Source: Sphingopyxis sp. FD7
GTDB lineage: Bacteria; Pseudomonadota; Alphaproteobacteria; Sphingomonadales; Sphingomonadaceae
Direction of reading: 5' to 3'
NCBI RefSeq assembly: GCF_003609835.1
Contig: NZ_AP017898.1
Location: forward strand, 2,728,001-2,792,000
Length of the DNA stretch: 64,000 bases
Shown: one piece after another, positions 53,639-63,859 of the stretch
Layout: each line of letters begins with the position of its first letter
Numbering within the stretch: the first letter of the stretch is position 1
Notes under the pieces: model-generated
The model's input: the letters and a program-made list of their open reading frames with translations, nothing else
Database searches by the model: none
What the model was told of the DNA's origin: nothing
Made by a program: the position numbers and the translations under genes

Positions 53639-53670
53639 AAAAAGGGCGGCCCGTCGCCGGACCGCCCTTC
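53639..53670 (-). terminator. Terminator of rplM-rpsI
   Basis: Stem AAGGGCGG (53642-53649) with CCGCCCTT (53662-53669), with five T after it on the minus strand. It also lies 24 bp past the SDR stop on the other strand. Confidence 0.8.
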
Positions 53671-53697
53671 TCTTCTCCGCCCGTCGGCGGAAGAAAC

Positions 53698-54195
53698 TTA
53701 GCGCTTCGAGAACTGGAAGCTGCGGCGGGCCTTGGCCTTGCCGTACTTCTTGCGCTCGACCGCGCGGCTGTCGCGGGTCAGGAAGCCGGCCGCCTTGACC
53801 GGGCCGCGCAGCGCGGGCTCGAAGCGGGTCAGCGCCTGCGCGATGCCGTGCAACACGGCGCCCGCCTGACCCGACAGGCCGCCGCCCTTGACGGTCGCGA
53901 CGACGTCATACTGGCCAACGCGATCGGTCAGGCCGAAGGGCTGGTTGATGACGAGGCGCAGCGTCGGGCGCGCGAAATAGACTTCCTGGTCGCGGCCGTT
54001 GACGGTGATCTTGCCCGTGCCGGGCTTGACCCACACGCGCGCAACCGCATCCTTGCGGCGGCCGGTCGCATAGGCGCGGCCCTGCTTGTCGACCTGCTTT
54101 TCGCGGAGCGGCGCAGCCGGAGCGGCCGGGGTCGCGGTGCCTTCGACGGCGCCGGCGAGATCCTTGAGATCGGTCATGGTCTGTTCGTCAGCCAT
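53698..54195 (-). CDS. rpsI: 30S ribosomal protein S9
   Basis: This 165-residue S9 has a core from [20 protein letters not shown] to the [11 protein letters not shown] tail, which contacts tRNA in the P site. It carries an alanine-rich N-terminal extension of about 35 residues, common in sphingomonads. It starts 1 bp overlapping the rplM stop (TAATG). Confidence 0.97.
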   Translation of the reverse strand: MADEQTMTDLKDLAGAVEGTATPAAPAAPLREKQVDKQGRAYATGRRKDAVARVWVKPGTGKITVNGRDQEVYFARPTLRLVINQPFGLTDRVGQYDVVATVKGGGLSGQAGAVLHGIAQALTRFEPALRGPVKAAGFLTRDSRAVERKKYGKAKARRSFQFSKR

Positions 54196-54674
54196 TATGC
54201 ACCCACCTTGTTCTTGCGGTTCATCGACGCGACGTCGATCACTTCGGGGTTCTGCGCTTCGTGCGGATGTTCGGCCCCGGCGAAGATGCGCAGGTTGCGC
54301 ATCTGCTGGCGGCCGAGCGGCCCGCGCGGAATCATGCGTTCGACGGCCTTTTCGAGCACGCGTTCGGGGAAGCGGCCCTCGAGGATCTTTGCCGGGCTGG
54401 TTTCCTTGATGCCGCCGGCATAGCCGGTGTGCTTGTAGTAACGCTTGTCCTGCAGCTTCTTGCCGGTGAACGCCACCTTGTCGGCGTTGATGACGATGAC
54501 ATTGTCACCGCAATCGACGTGCGGGGTGAACGACGGCTTGTGCTTGCCGCGCAGGATGTTGGCGATGATCGTCGCGACGCGGCCCACGACCAGGCCCTCG
54601 GCGTCGATCAGCACCCATTTCTTTTCGACCGTGGCGGCGTTCGCCGAAACGGTCGTCTTGGTCAGCGCCTTCAT
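54195..54674 (-). CDS. rplM: 50S ribosomal protein L13
   Basis: This 159-residue L13 shows [48 protein letters not shown] and [19 protein letters not shown] precedes ATG 54674. It is the first gene of the rplM-rpsI operon. Confidence 0.97.
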   Translation of the reverse strand: MKALTKTTVSANAATVEKKWVLIDAEGLVVGRVATIIANILRGKHKPSFTPHVDCGDNVIVINADKVAFTGKKLQDKRYYKHTGYAGGIKETSPAKILEGRFPERVLEKAVERMIPRGPLGRQQMRNLRIFAGAEHPHEAQNPEVIDVASMNRKNKVGA

Positions 54675-54837
54675 GGCACGCTCCTTGACAGATATGGACT
54701 GGGGCGCCCGGCATGACACCGGCCCGCCCCGAAACAGGCGCGCCGCCTGTCCTGAGCGGACGCAGCGGCGCTTCGACGCGGGCCAATGACGCCGAATGCG
54801 CGGAAAGTCAAGTATCGCGCGGCTTTGCTGACGGGTA

Positions 54838-55905
54838 TTATGATACCCTGAGCGGTGAGACCTCGCGACCCAGCCGGTGCAGCGCCGCCGCCGCGACGGC
54901 AACGAGGATCGCGCCGACGACCTGATGCGCGACGGCCACCCACATCGAGACCCCCGACACGACGGTCCAGATGCCGAGCAGCATCTGCACCGCGACGACG
55001 AAGACGAGCGCGCCCGCTTCGCCCCGCGCGCCGCGCCGCGCCAGGGCGCGGGCGAGCAGCAGCAGGGCGGCGGCGGCCACCCACGACCACCAGCGATGCA
55101 GGAAGTGGATCAGAAAGGGATCGTTCGTCAGCGCCAGCCAGACGCCGCCGCTCCAGTCGATCCCCTCGGGCACGAAATGATCGTTCATCATCGGCCAGCT
55201 GCTCGAAACATAGCCGGCATTGAGCCCGGCGACCCACGCACCGAGCAGCAGTTGCACGAACAGCACCGCGATGACGCCCAGAGCGGCGCCCGTCAACCGC
55301 GCGGGCCGCGCCGCCGGATCGCGCGCGAGAGCGCCCAGGTCGCGCGCGGTCCACACCAGCCCGGCGAGCAGGAACAGCGCGGTCAGCAGATGCGCCGCGA
55401 GCCGGTAATGGCTGACGTCGGTGCGATATTCGAGCCCCGACGCCACCATCCACCAGCCGATCGCGCCCTGCAAGCCGACGAGCGCGGTCAGCGCGAACAG
55501 CCGCGGGCCATATCCGGCGGGGATCGCGCGACGCCATGCGAACCAGATGAAGGGGACGACCAGCGCCATGCCGACGACGCGGCCGAGGATGCGGTGCAGC
55601 CATTCCCAGAAAAAAATCGCCTTGAATCCCGCTAGCGTCATGCCGCGGTTGATCTCCCTATATTCGGGGATCTGCTTGTATTTCTCGAACTCCGCGACCC
55701 AATCGGCCTCGTTGAGCGGCGGCAGCACGCCCGACACGGGACGCCATTCGGTGATCGAAAGCCCCGATTCGGTGAGGCGGGTGATGCCCCCCACTCCGAC
55801 GACGATAATCACGAGCAGGGCGACCGCCCACAGCCAGCGCGCCAGCGCGCCGGGGCGCGGCGCCAGTGCGGGAGACGACGGAGAAAGGGCCGAGCCATTG
55901 GTCAT
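54838..55905 (-). CDS. ctaA: Heme A synthase (COX15/CtaA family)
   Basis: This 355-residue membrane enzyme oxidises the C8 methyl of heme O to make heme A for cytochrome oxidase. About eight helices carry heme-ligand histidines: [24 protein letters not shown] and AHQVVGAI. The N-terminal loop has [16 protein letters not shown], a hallmark of the type-2 (COX15) branch. It is convergent with nothing and stands as a single gene divergent to the M48 peptidase. Confidence 0.95.
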   Translation of the reverse strand: MTNGSALSPSSPALAPRPGALARWLWAVALLVIIVVGVGGITRLTESGLSITEWRPVSGVLPPLNEADWVAEFEKYKQIPEYREINRGMTLAGFKAIFFWEWLHRILGRVVGMALVVPFIWFAWRRAIPAGYGPRLFALTALVGLQGAIGWWMVASGLEYRTDVSHYRLAAHLLTALFLLAGLVWTARDLGALARDPAARPARLTGAALGVIAVLFVQLLLGAWVAGLNAGYVSSSWPMMNDHFVPEGIDWSGGVWLALTNDPFLIHFLHRWWSWVAAAALLLLARALARRGARGEAGALVFVVAVQMLLGIWTVVSGVSMWVAVAHQVVGAILVAVAAAALHRLGREVSPLRVS

Positions 55906-56009
55906 GGCCGCCCTATCGTCGCTTGCCGCTCGATAGGCAAGAGGTTGGCATGAGCGGGCCGATCCGGCAATTCATGGCCGCGACAGACACCGCTTGATAG
56001 GCCATCGAC

Positions 56010-57002
56010 ATGCTGCCCTTCATCCGACCGATGCTTGCCGCCCTCACCTTGAGCGCCGCCCCGCTGGTATCGGCCGCGCCGCTCAATGCTCCTTCACCCT
56101 ATACCGCGCTCGCCGCGACCGAAGCGCGTGTCGCGGCGATCGGCTTTCGCCTGACGACCGCAAACGCCGCCTGGTGCCCGATGCGGCAGCCGCAGTTCGG
56201 GTGGATATGGGGCGATCCGCGCCTGTACGACGCCGACCGCCGCGCCGAGGCGCTGGCGGCTTATGACGCGGACGATGCAAGCCACGCCTTCCTTGCCGCC
56301 ATCGCGCCGGGTTCGCCCGCGGCCGCCGCCGGGCTGCGGGTCGGCGATACGGTCGAGGCGATCGACCTTGCCCCCGTTCCCGACGGCGAAGGCGACCATC
56401 CTTTCGCGCGGATCACGGCGATCGAAGCGAAGCTTGCGACGCGGCCCGCCGATGCGCCACTCGAGCTGCATGTCGAGGCGGGACGGCTCGTGCGCCTGAC
56501 CCCCCTTCCCGGCTGCGCCAGCGACTTTCGCGTTGAGCCAAAGGACAAGCCCGGCGCGGTGGCCGACGGACGGCTGGTGCTCGTCAATCAGGGCCTCGCC
56601 GATTTCGCCGACGACGACGCCGAGCTCGCCGCCGCCATCGCGCACGAGCTTGCCCATAATATCCTTCGCCACCGCGCGCGGCTCGATGCGGCGGGCGTGG
56701 ATCGCGGGCTGGGCAAGCAGTTCGGGCGCAGCGCGCGGCTGTTCCGCCAGACCGAGGTGGAGGCCGACCGCCTGTCGGTGTGGCTGCTCGCGGGCGCCGG
56801 TTATGACCCCGGAGCGGCGGCGCGCTTCTGGTCGAAGTTCGGGCAGCGCAAGGGGCGGCCGCTGTTCCAGGCGGGCACGCATCCCGGCTGGCGTGACCGC
56901 GTCGCGGCGCTGGAGGCCGAAGCCGCGGCGATCGCCGCCGCGCGCGCCGTGGGCCAGCCGCTGCACCCGCCGCTGGTCGACGCGCCGCCGCCCTTGGAAT
57001 AG
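56010..57002 (+). CDS. Exported M48 family metallopeptidase with PDZ domain
   Basis: This 330-residue protein has a signal peptide (ends PLVSAAPL) and a PDZ-like domain near residues 90-165 (AAIAPGSPAAAAGLRVGDTVEAI). The M48 zinc protease core has the HELAHNILRHR motif and a third ligand in EVEADRLSVWLLAGAGYDP. It may degrade misfolded periplasmic or lipoprotein substrates, as BepA does. ATG 56010 gives the full signal peptide. Confidence 0.9.
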   Translation: MLPFIRPMLAALTLSAAPLVSAAPLNAPSPYTALAATEARVAAIGFRLTTANAAWCPMRQPQFGWIWGDPRLYDADRRAEALAAYDADDASHAFLAAIAPGSPAAAAGLRVGDTVEAIDLAPVPDGEGDHPFARITAIEAKLATRPADAPLELHVEAGRLVRLTPLPGCASDFRVEPKDKPGAVADGRLVLVNQGLADFADDDAELAAAIAHELAHNILRHRARLDAAGVDRGLGKQFGRSARLFRQTEVEADRLSVWLLAGAGYDPGAAARFWSKFGQRKGRPLFQAGTHPGWRDRVAALEAEAAAIAAARAVGQPLHPPLVDAPPPLE

Positions 57003-57059
57003 CCGCGCGAACATCCTATTTCGGCGGCACCCTATTTCTCCCCGACAAGGATCGACGCC

Positions 57060-57593
57060 ATGACCCAAGACACCGCCATTTTTGCCGGAGGCTGTTTCTG
57101 GTGCACCGAAGCCGTGTTCCAGTCGCTCGCGGGCGTCGAAAGCGTCGAGAGCGGCTATATCGGCGGCAGCGTCGCCAATCCGACCTACAAGCAGGTCTGC
57201 GGCGGCGACACCGGCCATGCCGAGGCGATCCGCATTAGCTTCGATCCGGCGGTGATCGGCTATGACGACCTGCTCGACGTGTTTTTCGCGACGCACGATC
57301 CGACGCAGCTCAACCGCCAGGGGGGCGACATCGGCACGCAATATCGCAGCGCGATCTTTCCGCTGAATGACGCGCAGGCGGATGCCGCGCGTGCGGGCAT
57401 CGAACGCGCCGCGCCCGACTGGCCGGCGCCGATCGTCACGACGATCGAAAAGGCGACCGAATGGTATCCGGCCGAGGATTATCATCAGGCCTATTGGGAG
57501 GGCGAAGGACAGCGCAATCCCTATTGCATGGCGGTGATCCCGCCCAAGCTCGCCAAGCTGCGCAAGGGATTCGCCGACCGCCTTCGCACCTGA
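57060..57593 (+). CDS. msrA: Peptide methionine (S)-sulfoxide reductase
   Basis: This 177-residue MsrA has the catalytic GCFWCTEAVF (C12) near the start and GGDTGHAEAIRI. The recycling cysteine region lies near NPYC toward the end. It repairs oxidised methionine. It lies 57 bp after the M48 gene on the same strand. Confidence 0.94.
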   Translation: MTQDTAIFAGGCFWCTEAVFQSLAGVESVESGYIGGSVANPTYKQVCGGDTGHAEAIRISFDPAVIGYDDLLDVFFATHDPTQLNRQGGDIGTQYRSAIFPLNDAQADAARAGIERAAPDWPAPIVTTIEKATEWYPAEDYHQAYWEGEGQRNPYCMAVIPPKLAKLRKGFADRLRT

Positions 57594-57607
57594 TTTCATG
57601 GGACCGC

Positions 57608-57632
57608 CATCCCGGCCTTCGCCGGGATGACG
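57608..57632. repeat. Single family A repeat arm
   Basis: CATCCCGGCCTTCGCCGGGATGACG is one unpaired arm of the family A repeat, 14 bp past msrA. Confidence 0.8.
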
Positions 57633-57786
57633 CATCATGTGCATAAGTGCCTGGCATCCGGGTTCGGATCGCTGTTGCATTATGGCCGCATGACGTCAGT
57701 TTTCATTGACTTTCCAGCCGTTTTGACTAGCGGACGCGCCTTCGCTGGGGCAGGATGGCCCCGAAACGCTTTGGGGGCACTGTCCG

Positions 57787-58320
57787 GTGCTGGCATCATG
57801 GTTTCTGATCGGCGCGTTGACGACGACGCCCCAGATATCGGTTCAGGCCGCGGCGCAGTCGGTCGTCGAAGAGGGCGGGATGACGCCGGCGGTCAACCGC
57901 ATGGTCGGCGGCATCGCCAGCTACGCCCGCTGGCCGGGCGGGACGGCAACCACCCACCGCCATATGTGCGTTGTCGGAACGCCGCGGCTGGCGCCGCGAA
58001 TGGCCCCTGACACGCCGGGCCGCGGTTCGATTTCGGTGAGCTATGTCGCGGCGTCGGCCGTCAACGCCCGCTGTGACATATTGTTCCTCGGCCGGATGCC
58101 TGCGGCCGACCGACGGCAGCTCATCGCCTGGGTGCGCGGGCGCCCTGTCCTTACCATAACCGACGACGACGACGCGTGCCTCTATGGCGCGATGTTCTGC
58201 CTCACCGGCCGCGCGGCAAGCCTCAGCTTTTCGGTCAATCTCGACGCGATTGCCCGCGGGCCGCTCAAGATCGATCCGCGCGTGCTGCGCATCGGAGCAG
58301 GCGATGGAGGCACAGGATGA
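57787..58320 (+). CDS. yfiR: YfiR-like periplasmic repressor
   Basis: This 177-residue exported protein (signal over residues 1-22) resembles YfiR, which holds the cyclase YfiN inactive. Its four cysteines C61, C96, C131 and C138 match the spacing of the two YfiR disulfides (the second pair exactly seven apart). LSFSVNLDAIARGPLKIDPRVLRI is the family C-terminus. The GTG start at 57787 is the first possible; no ATG precedes the signal. Its stop overlaps the yfiN ATG, so they are co-translated. Confidence 0.86.
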   Translation: MLASWFLIGALTTTPQISVQAAAQSVVEEGGMTPAVNRMVGGIASYARWPGGTATTHRHMCVVGTPRLAPRMAPDTPGRGSISVSYVAASAVNARCDILFLGRMPAADRRQLIAWVRGRPVLTITDDDDACLYGAMFCLTGRAASLSFSVNLDAIARGPLKIDPRVLRIGAGDGGTG

Positions 58321-59528
58321 GCGGCCCCGTCGAACGGATCGGCGCGCGCACGACGCTGCAAAAGCTGCTGTCGCGTTTCCATTTCGGCATCACCCTGTTC
58401 GCGGTGGCGCTGTCGGGCGTGACGATCCTGCTCGCCGGCGTCACCGCGCTTCGAGGTTATGCCGACCGCAACATGGAACTTGCGGCACAGCTCGGCGCCT
58501 ATGGCGTCGAACCCGCGCTGGTCTTCAACGACCCCGTCGCCGCGCGCGAAGGAATCGAGCCGCTGACGCGCATCCCCGGCATCGCGCGGCTGCGTGTGCT
58601 CGATCATGTCGGCAAACCGGTCACCGAATGGAGCTCCCCTGCCGGAGATCCGGCGCCGCTGCTCAGCCGCGCCTTTTTCCCGCACCCCTTTGCCGTGACC
58701 GTCCGGCGCAACGGGTCGGCGATCGGCACGGTCGAGGTCTGGGGCGACAGCTCGACCTTGATCGACTATGTGCGCCTCGGCCTGCTCGCGGGACTGGGCT
58801 GCCTGCTCGTCACTGCATTGGGGACGATCTTCCTCGCCCGCCGGTTCGAATATGAACTGGTCAAGCCGCTGAACGAGATTGCGACGGTCGCGCATGACGT
58901 GCGCCTCCACCGCCGCTTCGACAAGCGCGTGAAGCCGCTCGGCATCGCCGAGCTTGACCGGCTGGGCGGCGACATCAACGCGCTGCTCGACGAACTTCAG
59001 GGCTGGCAGGGGCATATGGAAAGCGAACGCGCGCTGCTCGCGCACCGCGCGTCGCACGACACGCTGACCGCGCTGCCCAATCGCGCCGCCTTCGACGAAC
59101 AGCTTGCGCTGCGGATCGCTGCGGCCGACGCGCGCGATGGCCGGTTCGCGCTGCTGTTCATCGACGCCGACAATTTCAAGGCGGCGAACGACAATTTCGG
59201 TCACGCGGCGGGCGATGCCGTGCTTGCCGCGCTGGCGGGCTGCATCAGGAAAACGCTGCGCAAGGAGGATTTCGCAGCGCGGATCGGCGGCGACGAATTC
59301 GTCGTCATCATCGACCCCTTTGATGCGGGCGTCGCGCGCGCCGATCTGGCGAACCGCCTGCGCGCGTGCATCGCCGACCCCGTCACCCTGCCCGACGGCG
59401 GATCCTATCGCGCGTCGGTGAGCATCGGCGTCGCGGTCTTTCCCGACGACGGCGGCGACGCCACCGCGCTGCTCACCGCCGCCGATGCGGCAATGTATGC
59501 CGACAAAATGACGCATCGTTCCCGATAG
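58317..59528 (+). CDS. yfiN: Membrane diguanylate cyclase, YfiN-like
   Basis: This 403-residue inner-membrane protein has two helices (24-46 and 152-174) around a periplasmic CHASE8-like domain, then HAMP (175-228) and GGDEF (about 240-400). GGDEF is intact (324-328), with RxxD inhibitory site RKED (315-318). It should make cyclic-di-GMP unless YfiR binds its periplasmic part. It overlaps yfiR by ATGA and precedes yfiB. Confidence 0.92.
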   Translation: MSGPVERIGARTTLQKLLSRFHFGITLFAVALSGVTILLAGVTALRGYADRNMELAAQLGAYGVEPALVFNDPVAAREGIEPLTRIPGIARLRVLDHVGKPVTEWSSPAGDPAPLLSRAFFPHPFAVTVRRNGSAIGTVEVWGDSSTLIDYVRLGLLAGLGCLLVTALGTIFLARRFEYELVKPLNEIATVAHDVRLHRRFDKRVKPLGIAELDRLGGDINALLDELQGWQGHMESERALLAHRASHDTLTALPNRAAFDEQLALRIAAADARDGRFALLFIDADNFKAANDNFGHAAGDAVLAALAGCIRKTLRKEDFAARIGGDEFVVIIDPFDAGVARADLANRLRACIADPVTLPDGGSYRASVSIGVAVFPDDGGDATALLTAADAAMYADKMTHRSR

Positions 59529-59546
59529 ACCAGCGGAGAAACGCCC

Positions 59547-60059
59547 ATGACCATCATCGCCCCCCAATCGCTGCGCGCGCTGATCCTGGCCGCCTTTGCC
59601 GCGCTGCTCGCCGCGTGCCAGAGCCTGCCCGCACCCGACGGATTCTCCCGCGAACAGGTCGCGGTGCTGCAAGCCGAAGGCTTTGTCGAAACCCCGCTCG
59701 GCTGGGAACTCAGCATGCCCGAACGCTTGCTGTTTCCCACCAACGAAAGCACCGTGCCGGTGGAGCAGCAGGACCGGATGCGCGAGGTCGCGGCGCGGCT
59801 CGTATCGGTCGGCATCACTACCGCGCGGGTCGAAGGCCACACCGATTCGACGGGAAGCGCGGCCTATAATCTGACGCTGTCGCAGGCGCGCGCGGAGGCG
59901 GTGGCGGCGCCGCTGCGCGCGGGCGGAATGACCTTCACGGCCGATCAGATCGTCGGCCGCGGCGAAACGCTGCCGCTGTCGAGCAACGACACGGCGGAAG
60001 GCCGACAGGACAATCGGCGCGTGGTTGTCATCGTCACGCCGACGCTCGTGTCGCAATAG
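59547..60059 (+). CDS. yfiB: OmpA-family lipoprotein, YfiB-like
   Basis: This 170-residue lipoprotein (lipobox LLAAC) has an OmpA peptidoglycan-binding domain, VEGHTDSTGSAAYNLTLSQARAEAV, and residues LLFPTNESTV before it. In the Pseudomonas model YfiB captures YfiR at the outer membrane and so releases YfiN. GGAG lies at good spacing upstream. It completes the yfiR-yfiN-yfiB set. Confidence 0.9.
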   Translation: MTIIAPQSLRALILAAFAALLAACQSLPAPDGFSREQVAVLQAEGFVETPLGWELSMPERLLFPTNESTVPVEQQDRMREVAARLVSVGITTARVEGHTDSTGSAAYNLTLSQARAEAVAAPLRAGGMTFTADQIVGRGETLPLSSNDTAEGRQDNRRVVVIVTPTLVSQ

Positions 60060-60119
60060 GCACCCGGCCCGTCCGCCGCCCCTTTTCCTCCGCGGCGTTC
60101 GTCGCTAGGTCCGGCAACC

Positions 60120-60983
60120 ATGAAACCGATCCGCAAAGCCGTCTTTCCCGTCGCCGGCCTCGGCACCCGCTTCCTGCCCGCGACCAAGGCGATCCCGAAG
60201 GAGATGCTGCCCGTCGTCGACCGGCCGCTCATCCAATATGCGGTTGACGAGGCGCGCGAGGCAGGGATCGAGCAGATGATCTTTGTCACCGGCCGCGGCA
60301 AGAGCGCGATCGAGGATCATTTCGACATCGCCTTTGAACTCGAAAAGACGATGTCCGAACGCGGCAAGGACTTGTCGGTGCTCGGGCCGACACGGCTTGG
60401 CCCCGGCGCCTGCGCCTATGTCCGCCAGCAGGAGCCGATGGGGCTCGGCCACGCGATCTGGTGCGCACGCGACATCGTCGGCGACGAGCCCTTTGCGATC
60501 TTCCTGCCCGACGAGTTCATGCACGGCTCGCCCGGCTGCATGAAGCAGATGGTCGACGCCTATGCCCGCGTCGGCGGCAATCTGATCTCGGTGCTCGAAG
60601 TGCCGCACGAACAGCTGTCGAGCTATGGCGTGATCGCGCCGGGCGCGCGCGACGGCGCGCTCACCGAGGTGAAGGGGCTGGTCGAAAAACCGCCGGTTTC
60701 CGAGGCGCCGTCGAACCTCATCATCTCGGGCCGCTACATCCTGCAACCCGAAGTCATGCGCGTGCTCGAACGTCAGGAAAAGGGCGCGGGCGGTGAGATT
60801 CAGCTCACGGATGCGATGGCGACGATGATCGGGTCGCAGCCATTCCACGCCGTGACCTTCGACGGCGCGCGTTACGACTGCGGATCGAAAGCGGGCTATA
60901 TCCAGGCCAATCTGGCCGTCGCGCTTGCACGGCCCGACATCGCCGCCGACGTCCGCGCCTTCGCGATCGACCTGCTGAAATAG
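60120..60983 (+). CDS. galU: UTP-glucose-1-phosphate uridylyltransferase
   Basis: This enzyme makes UDP-glucose for envelope polysaccharides. The 287-residue protein has GLGTRFLPATKAIPKEMLPV, FVTGRGKSAIEDHFD, GLGHAIWCARDIVGDEPFAI and CGSKAGYIQANL. It is next to the cyclic-di-GMP module, which may be meaningful because UDP-sugars feed matrix synthesis. Confidence 0.95.
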   Translation: MKPIRKAVFPVAGLGTRFLPATKAIPKEMLPVVDRPLIQYAVDEAREAGIEQMIFVTGRGKSAIEDHFDIAFELEKTMSERGKDLSVLGPTRLGPGACAYVRQQEPMGLGHAIWCARDIVGDEPFAIFLPDEFMHGSPGCMKQMVDAYARVGGNLISVLEVPHEQLSSYGVIAPGARDGALTEVKGLVEKPPVSEAPSNLIISGRYILQPEVMRVLERQEKGAGGEIQLTDAMATMIGSQPFHAVTFDGARYDCGSKAGYIQANLAVALARPDIAADVRAFAIDLLK

Positions 60984-61010
60984 GGTCGGCTTACGGTTTC
61001 CAAAGCGCCG

Positions 61011-61097
61011 CGTGCCCCCGCGAAGGCGGGGGCCCATCACCTTGTTGGCGCGATTGCAAACCCAACGGAGATGGGTCCCCGCCTTCGCGGGGACACG
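61011..61097. repeat. Paired inverted repeat, family J
   Basis: CCCCCGCGAAGGCGGGGGCCCAT and ATGGGTCCCCGCCTTCGCGG arms face each other between galU and aqpZ. A single unit is at 37148. Confidence 0.8.
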
Positions 61098-61113
61098 GCC
61101 TGTGCCGGAACGA

Positions 61114-61839
61114 TTATTCGCCCTCGATATTCGGTTTCGGGAAGCTGTCGGCGCCCAGCGTCTTGTACAGCACGCCGCCGATGATCCCGCCGACGATCGG
61201 CGCGACCCAGAACAGCCACAATTGCTGGATCGCGAGGCCCCCGACGACGAGCGCCGGGCCGGTGCTGCGCGCCGGATTGACCGAGGTGTTGGTCACCGGG
61301 ATCGAAATAAGGTGGATGAGCGTCAGCGCCAGGCCGATCGCGATCGGCGCGAAACCCGTCGGCGCACGCCCGTCGGTCGACCCCATGATGATCCACAGGA
61401 AAAAGGCGGTGAGCACGATCTCGATCAGCAGCGCCGACCAGATATCATAGCCGCCCGGCGACCCTCCGCCGAAGCCGTTGGCGGCGAGGCCGTTGGTGGC
61501 AAGGTCATAGGTCGGACTGCCGCTGGCGATATAGAAGAGCAGAAAGGCCGCGACGATTGCGCCGAGCAGCTGTGCAATCACATAAAGCGGAATGTCGCGC
61601 GCCTCGAAGCGGCCGCCCGCCCATAGCCCGACGGTGACCGCGGGGTTGAGGTGGCATCCCGAAATATGGCCGATCGCATAGGCCATGGTGACAACCGTCA
61701 AACCAAAAGCCAGCGACACGCCGAGCAGGCCGATGCCGACGTCGGGGAACCCCGCCGCGAGCACCGCGCTGCCACAGCCGCCGAACACGAGCCAGAATGT
61801 GCCGATAAACTCGGCCAGACCCTTTTGGATATTCGTCAT
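61114..61839 (-). CDS. aqpZ: Aquaporin Z
   Basis: This 241-residue water channel has the two NPA signatures ([12 protein letters not shown] and [10 protein letters not shown]) and six helices. The residues around SGCHLNPAV fit AqpZ rather than glycerol facilitators. ATG 61839 matches [21 protein letters not shown]. Confidence 0.93.
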   Translation of the reverse strand: MTNIQKGLAEFIGTFWLVFGGCGSAVLAAGFPDVGIGLLGVSLAFGLTVVTMAYAIGHISGCHLNPAVTVGLWAGGRFEARDIPLYVIAQLLGAIVAAFLLFYIASGSPTYDLATNGLAANGFGGGSPGGYDIWSALLIEIVLTAFFLWIIMGSTDGRAPTGFAPIAIGLALTLIHLISIPVTNTSVNPARSTGPALVVGGLAIQQLWLFWVAPIVGGIIGGVLYKTLGADSFPKPNIEGE

Positions 61840-61938
61840 GATGACCCTCCTCCCCGCCGACGGCCACAGACGCCTCCGGCGCGCGGGCATCCTATCAGCG
61901 CTGGGCCACCGGGCAAGCCCTTGCGATACGCGGCAGAA

Positions 61939-63225
61939 TCACGCTGCGGCGACCGCCTGGACGAAGGTGCGCGCGCGCTGGTCGAGCGACAGCGCCGCGC
62001 CCGAAAGCCCCGCCGACAATTGGCCGAGCGCCTGCGCACCATCCCCCACCGCACTCGCCCCGCGACCGATTTCCTGCACGCGCGAATCGATCTCGCGCCC
62101 GGCGAAGACCGCCTGTTCGACATAGGATGCGATCGTCAGCGTCGTCGCGCTCTGTCCGTCGACGGCGCGGTCGATCGCGTCGGAAAAGCCGTTGTTCGCT
62201 TCGATTGCCTTTTCGACCTCGGCGAAGCCCGCCGACACCTGGCCGACGATGTCGCGGATATGGTCGATATAGCCCGCGATATCGTCGGCGGCGGTGCGCG
62301 TCTGGCTGGCGAGCGTTTTCACTTCGGCGGCGACGACGGCGAAGCCGCGGCCCGCGTCGCCCGCGCGCGCCGCCTCGATCCCCGCGTTGAGCGCGAGCAT
62401 GTTGGTGCGGCTCGCCATATCGATGATCAGCGCGAGCATCTGTTCGATCGACTGGCTCGCCGCCTTGAGCGCGCTCGCACGCTCGTTCGCCTGCCTTATC
62501 TTGTCGTGGGCGTCGCTACGCACCGCGCGGGCGCGCGCGCCGTCCTCGACGATCCGCGCCATGGTCGCCGCGAGCGCGCGACCGCGATCGCCCAGATCCT
62601 GGAGGCCCGTGAGCGTCTGCGCCGTCGCGCCCGCGACGGTCACCGCATCGCGCCCCGTCTGGTGCGCGCGATGGGCCAGCTCGCCCGCCACCGCCTCGAC
62701 CTGCCCCGCCATGTCGGACAGGCTCGCGGTCAGCGCGGCAATATCGCGCTGGAAGGCGCGCCCCGCGGCGTCGATATGCGCCGCGCGCGTCGCGCGCTCC
62801 TGCGCCAGCTCGACCTCGCGCAGCATCGCCAGCCTGGCAAGCTGGCTGCCGTCGAGCGTTTCGACGAAGCGTCCGCCCTGCACGAGGATCAGATCCTGCC
62901 CGTCGGGCGCCCCCGCCGCGATCCGCAGCAGGTCGGTCGTCGAATGTTCGACATCGGCGGTTGGACAATCCTCTATCATCGACGCGATCGAGCCGCCGAT
63001 CGTCGGATTCTGCATCAGCGAAAACCAGAAGGGACAGAAGAGCAGCTCGCGCACGCGCTGTTCGCGGATCACCCCGACCGGCCGCCCGGCCGCATCGACC
63101 ACCGCGAGCGTGCGGAGGCCGGGGTTGGCGCGGAACTGGTCGATCACCTCGGACATATGCGCATCGACCCCGACCGCCGCCACATGGCCCGACGTTGGCG
63201 AAAAGGCGTTGGCGATGGCGTTCAT
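61939..63225 (-). CDS. Soluble MCP-like protein with N-terminal CBS-like region
   Basis: This 428-residue protein has no membrane helix. Residues 15-125 ([38 protein letters not shown]) look like a CBS-domain region. Residues 200-400 are a methyl-accepting signalling domain with the conserved hairpin tip [25 protein letters not shown]. It could couple a nucleotide signal to a CheA array or a separate kinase. No che genes are visible here. It is a single gene. Confidence 0.88.
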   Translation of the reverse strand: MNAIANAFSPTSGHVAAVGVDAHMSEVIDQFRANPGLRTLAVVDAAGRPVGVIREQRVRELLFCPFWFSLMQNPTIGGSIASMIEDCPTADVEHSTTDLLRIAAGAPDGQDLILVQGGRFVETLDGSQLARLAMLREVELAQERATRAAHIDAAGRAFQRDIAALTASLSDMAGQVEAVAGELAHRAHQTGRDAVTVAGATAQTLTGLQDLGDRGRALAATMARIVEDGARARAVRSDAHDKIRQANERASALKAASQSIEQMLALIIDMASRTNMLALNAGIEAARAGDAGRGFAVVAAEVKTLASQTRTAADDIAGYIDHIRDIVGQVSAGFAEVEKAIEANNGFSDAIDRAVDGQSATTLTIASYVEQAVFAGREIDSRVQEIGRGASAVGDGAQALGQLSAGLSGAALSLDQRARTFVQAVAAA

Positions 63226-63407
63226 GGGATCTCGCGAGGCTCCGTCCGATGGGTCCGAGCGCGTCCTACGCCGCCATGGTAAACATGAATTTAACTATTT
63301 GTTTCAGTGATGTGACATCCTGGCTCCGGCGAACGCCGCTCTGCCGCAATATGCTGTTCAGATTGCGCCGGTTATGCGATGGGACGCCAGCCGCGAGGAG
63401 AGAGACG

Positions 63408-63713
63408 ATGCGCGCCTTGATTTTGCCCCTGATCGCCGCTCCCCTGCTCGCCGGCTGCGTCAGCGCCGTGAAAACGGTCGTCACCGCGCCGGTCAAGGCG
63501 GTTGGCCAGGTCGCCGACTGGTCGACGACGAGCCAGGACGAAGCCGACCGCAACCGCGGGCGCGAACTGCGCAAGCGCGAGGAGCAGATGGGCAAGCTGG
63601 CGCGCCAGCGCGACAAGGCGGTCGAAAAATGCCGCGACGGCGACGAGGAACAATGCCGCCGCGCCGAGGTGCTTGACCATGAAATCGAGGCGCTGATGGC
63701 GGCGCCCTATTAA
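63408..63713 (+). CDS. Small lipoprotein of unknown function
   Basis: This 101-residue protein has lipobox PLLAGC, then VKTVVTAPVKAVGQVADW and a highly charged helical tail (ADRNRGRELRKREEQMGKLARQRDKAVEKC). The GAGGAGAGAGACG ribosome site precedes ATG 63408. It may be a small periplasmic structural lipoprotein; no function is known. Confidence 0.8.
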   Translation: MRALILPLIAAPLLAGCVSAVKTVVTAPVKAVGQVADWSTTSQDEADRNRGRELRKREEQMGKLARQRDKAVEKCRDGDEEQCRRAEVLDHEIEALMAAPY

Positions 63714-63748
63714 TTTGAAGGTGGCTGAGGCTCTCGGCCATTCCTCAA

Positions 63749-63837
63749 ATTCCGTTGGTGTCGAGCGAAGTCGAGACACCCCGAAGGTCGGCGCTCCCCA
63801 AGCGTGTCTCGACTTCGCTCGACACGAACGGGAATGG
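63749..63837. repeat. Paired inverted repeat, family E copy 2
   Basis: TCGTGTCGAGCGAAGTCGAGACACC-type arms face each other between the lipoprotein and the S24 peptidase, the same unit as at 43172. Confidence 0.8.
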
Positions 63838-63859
63838 AGGGCTCACCCCAACGTCGCCG

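Noticed and set aside
54838..55936. Long plus-strand frames antisense to heme A synthase
   Set aside because: No domain, and codon composition fits the complement of the membrane-protein gene.
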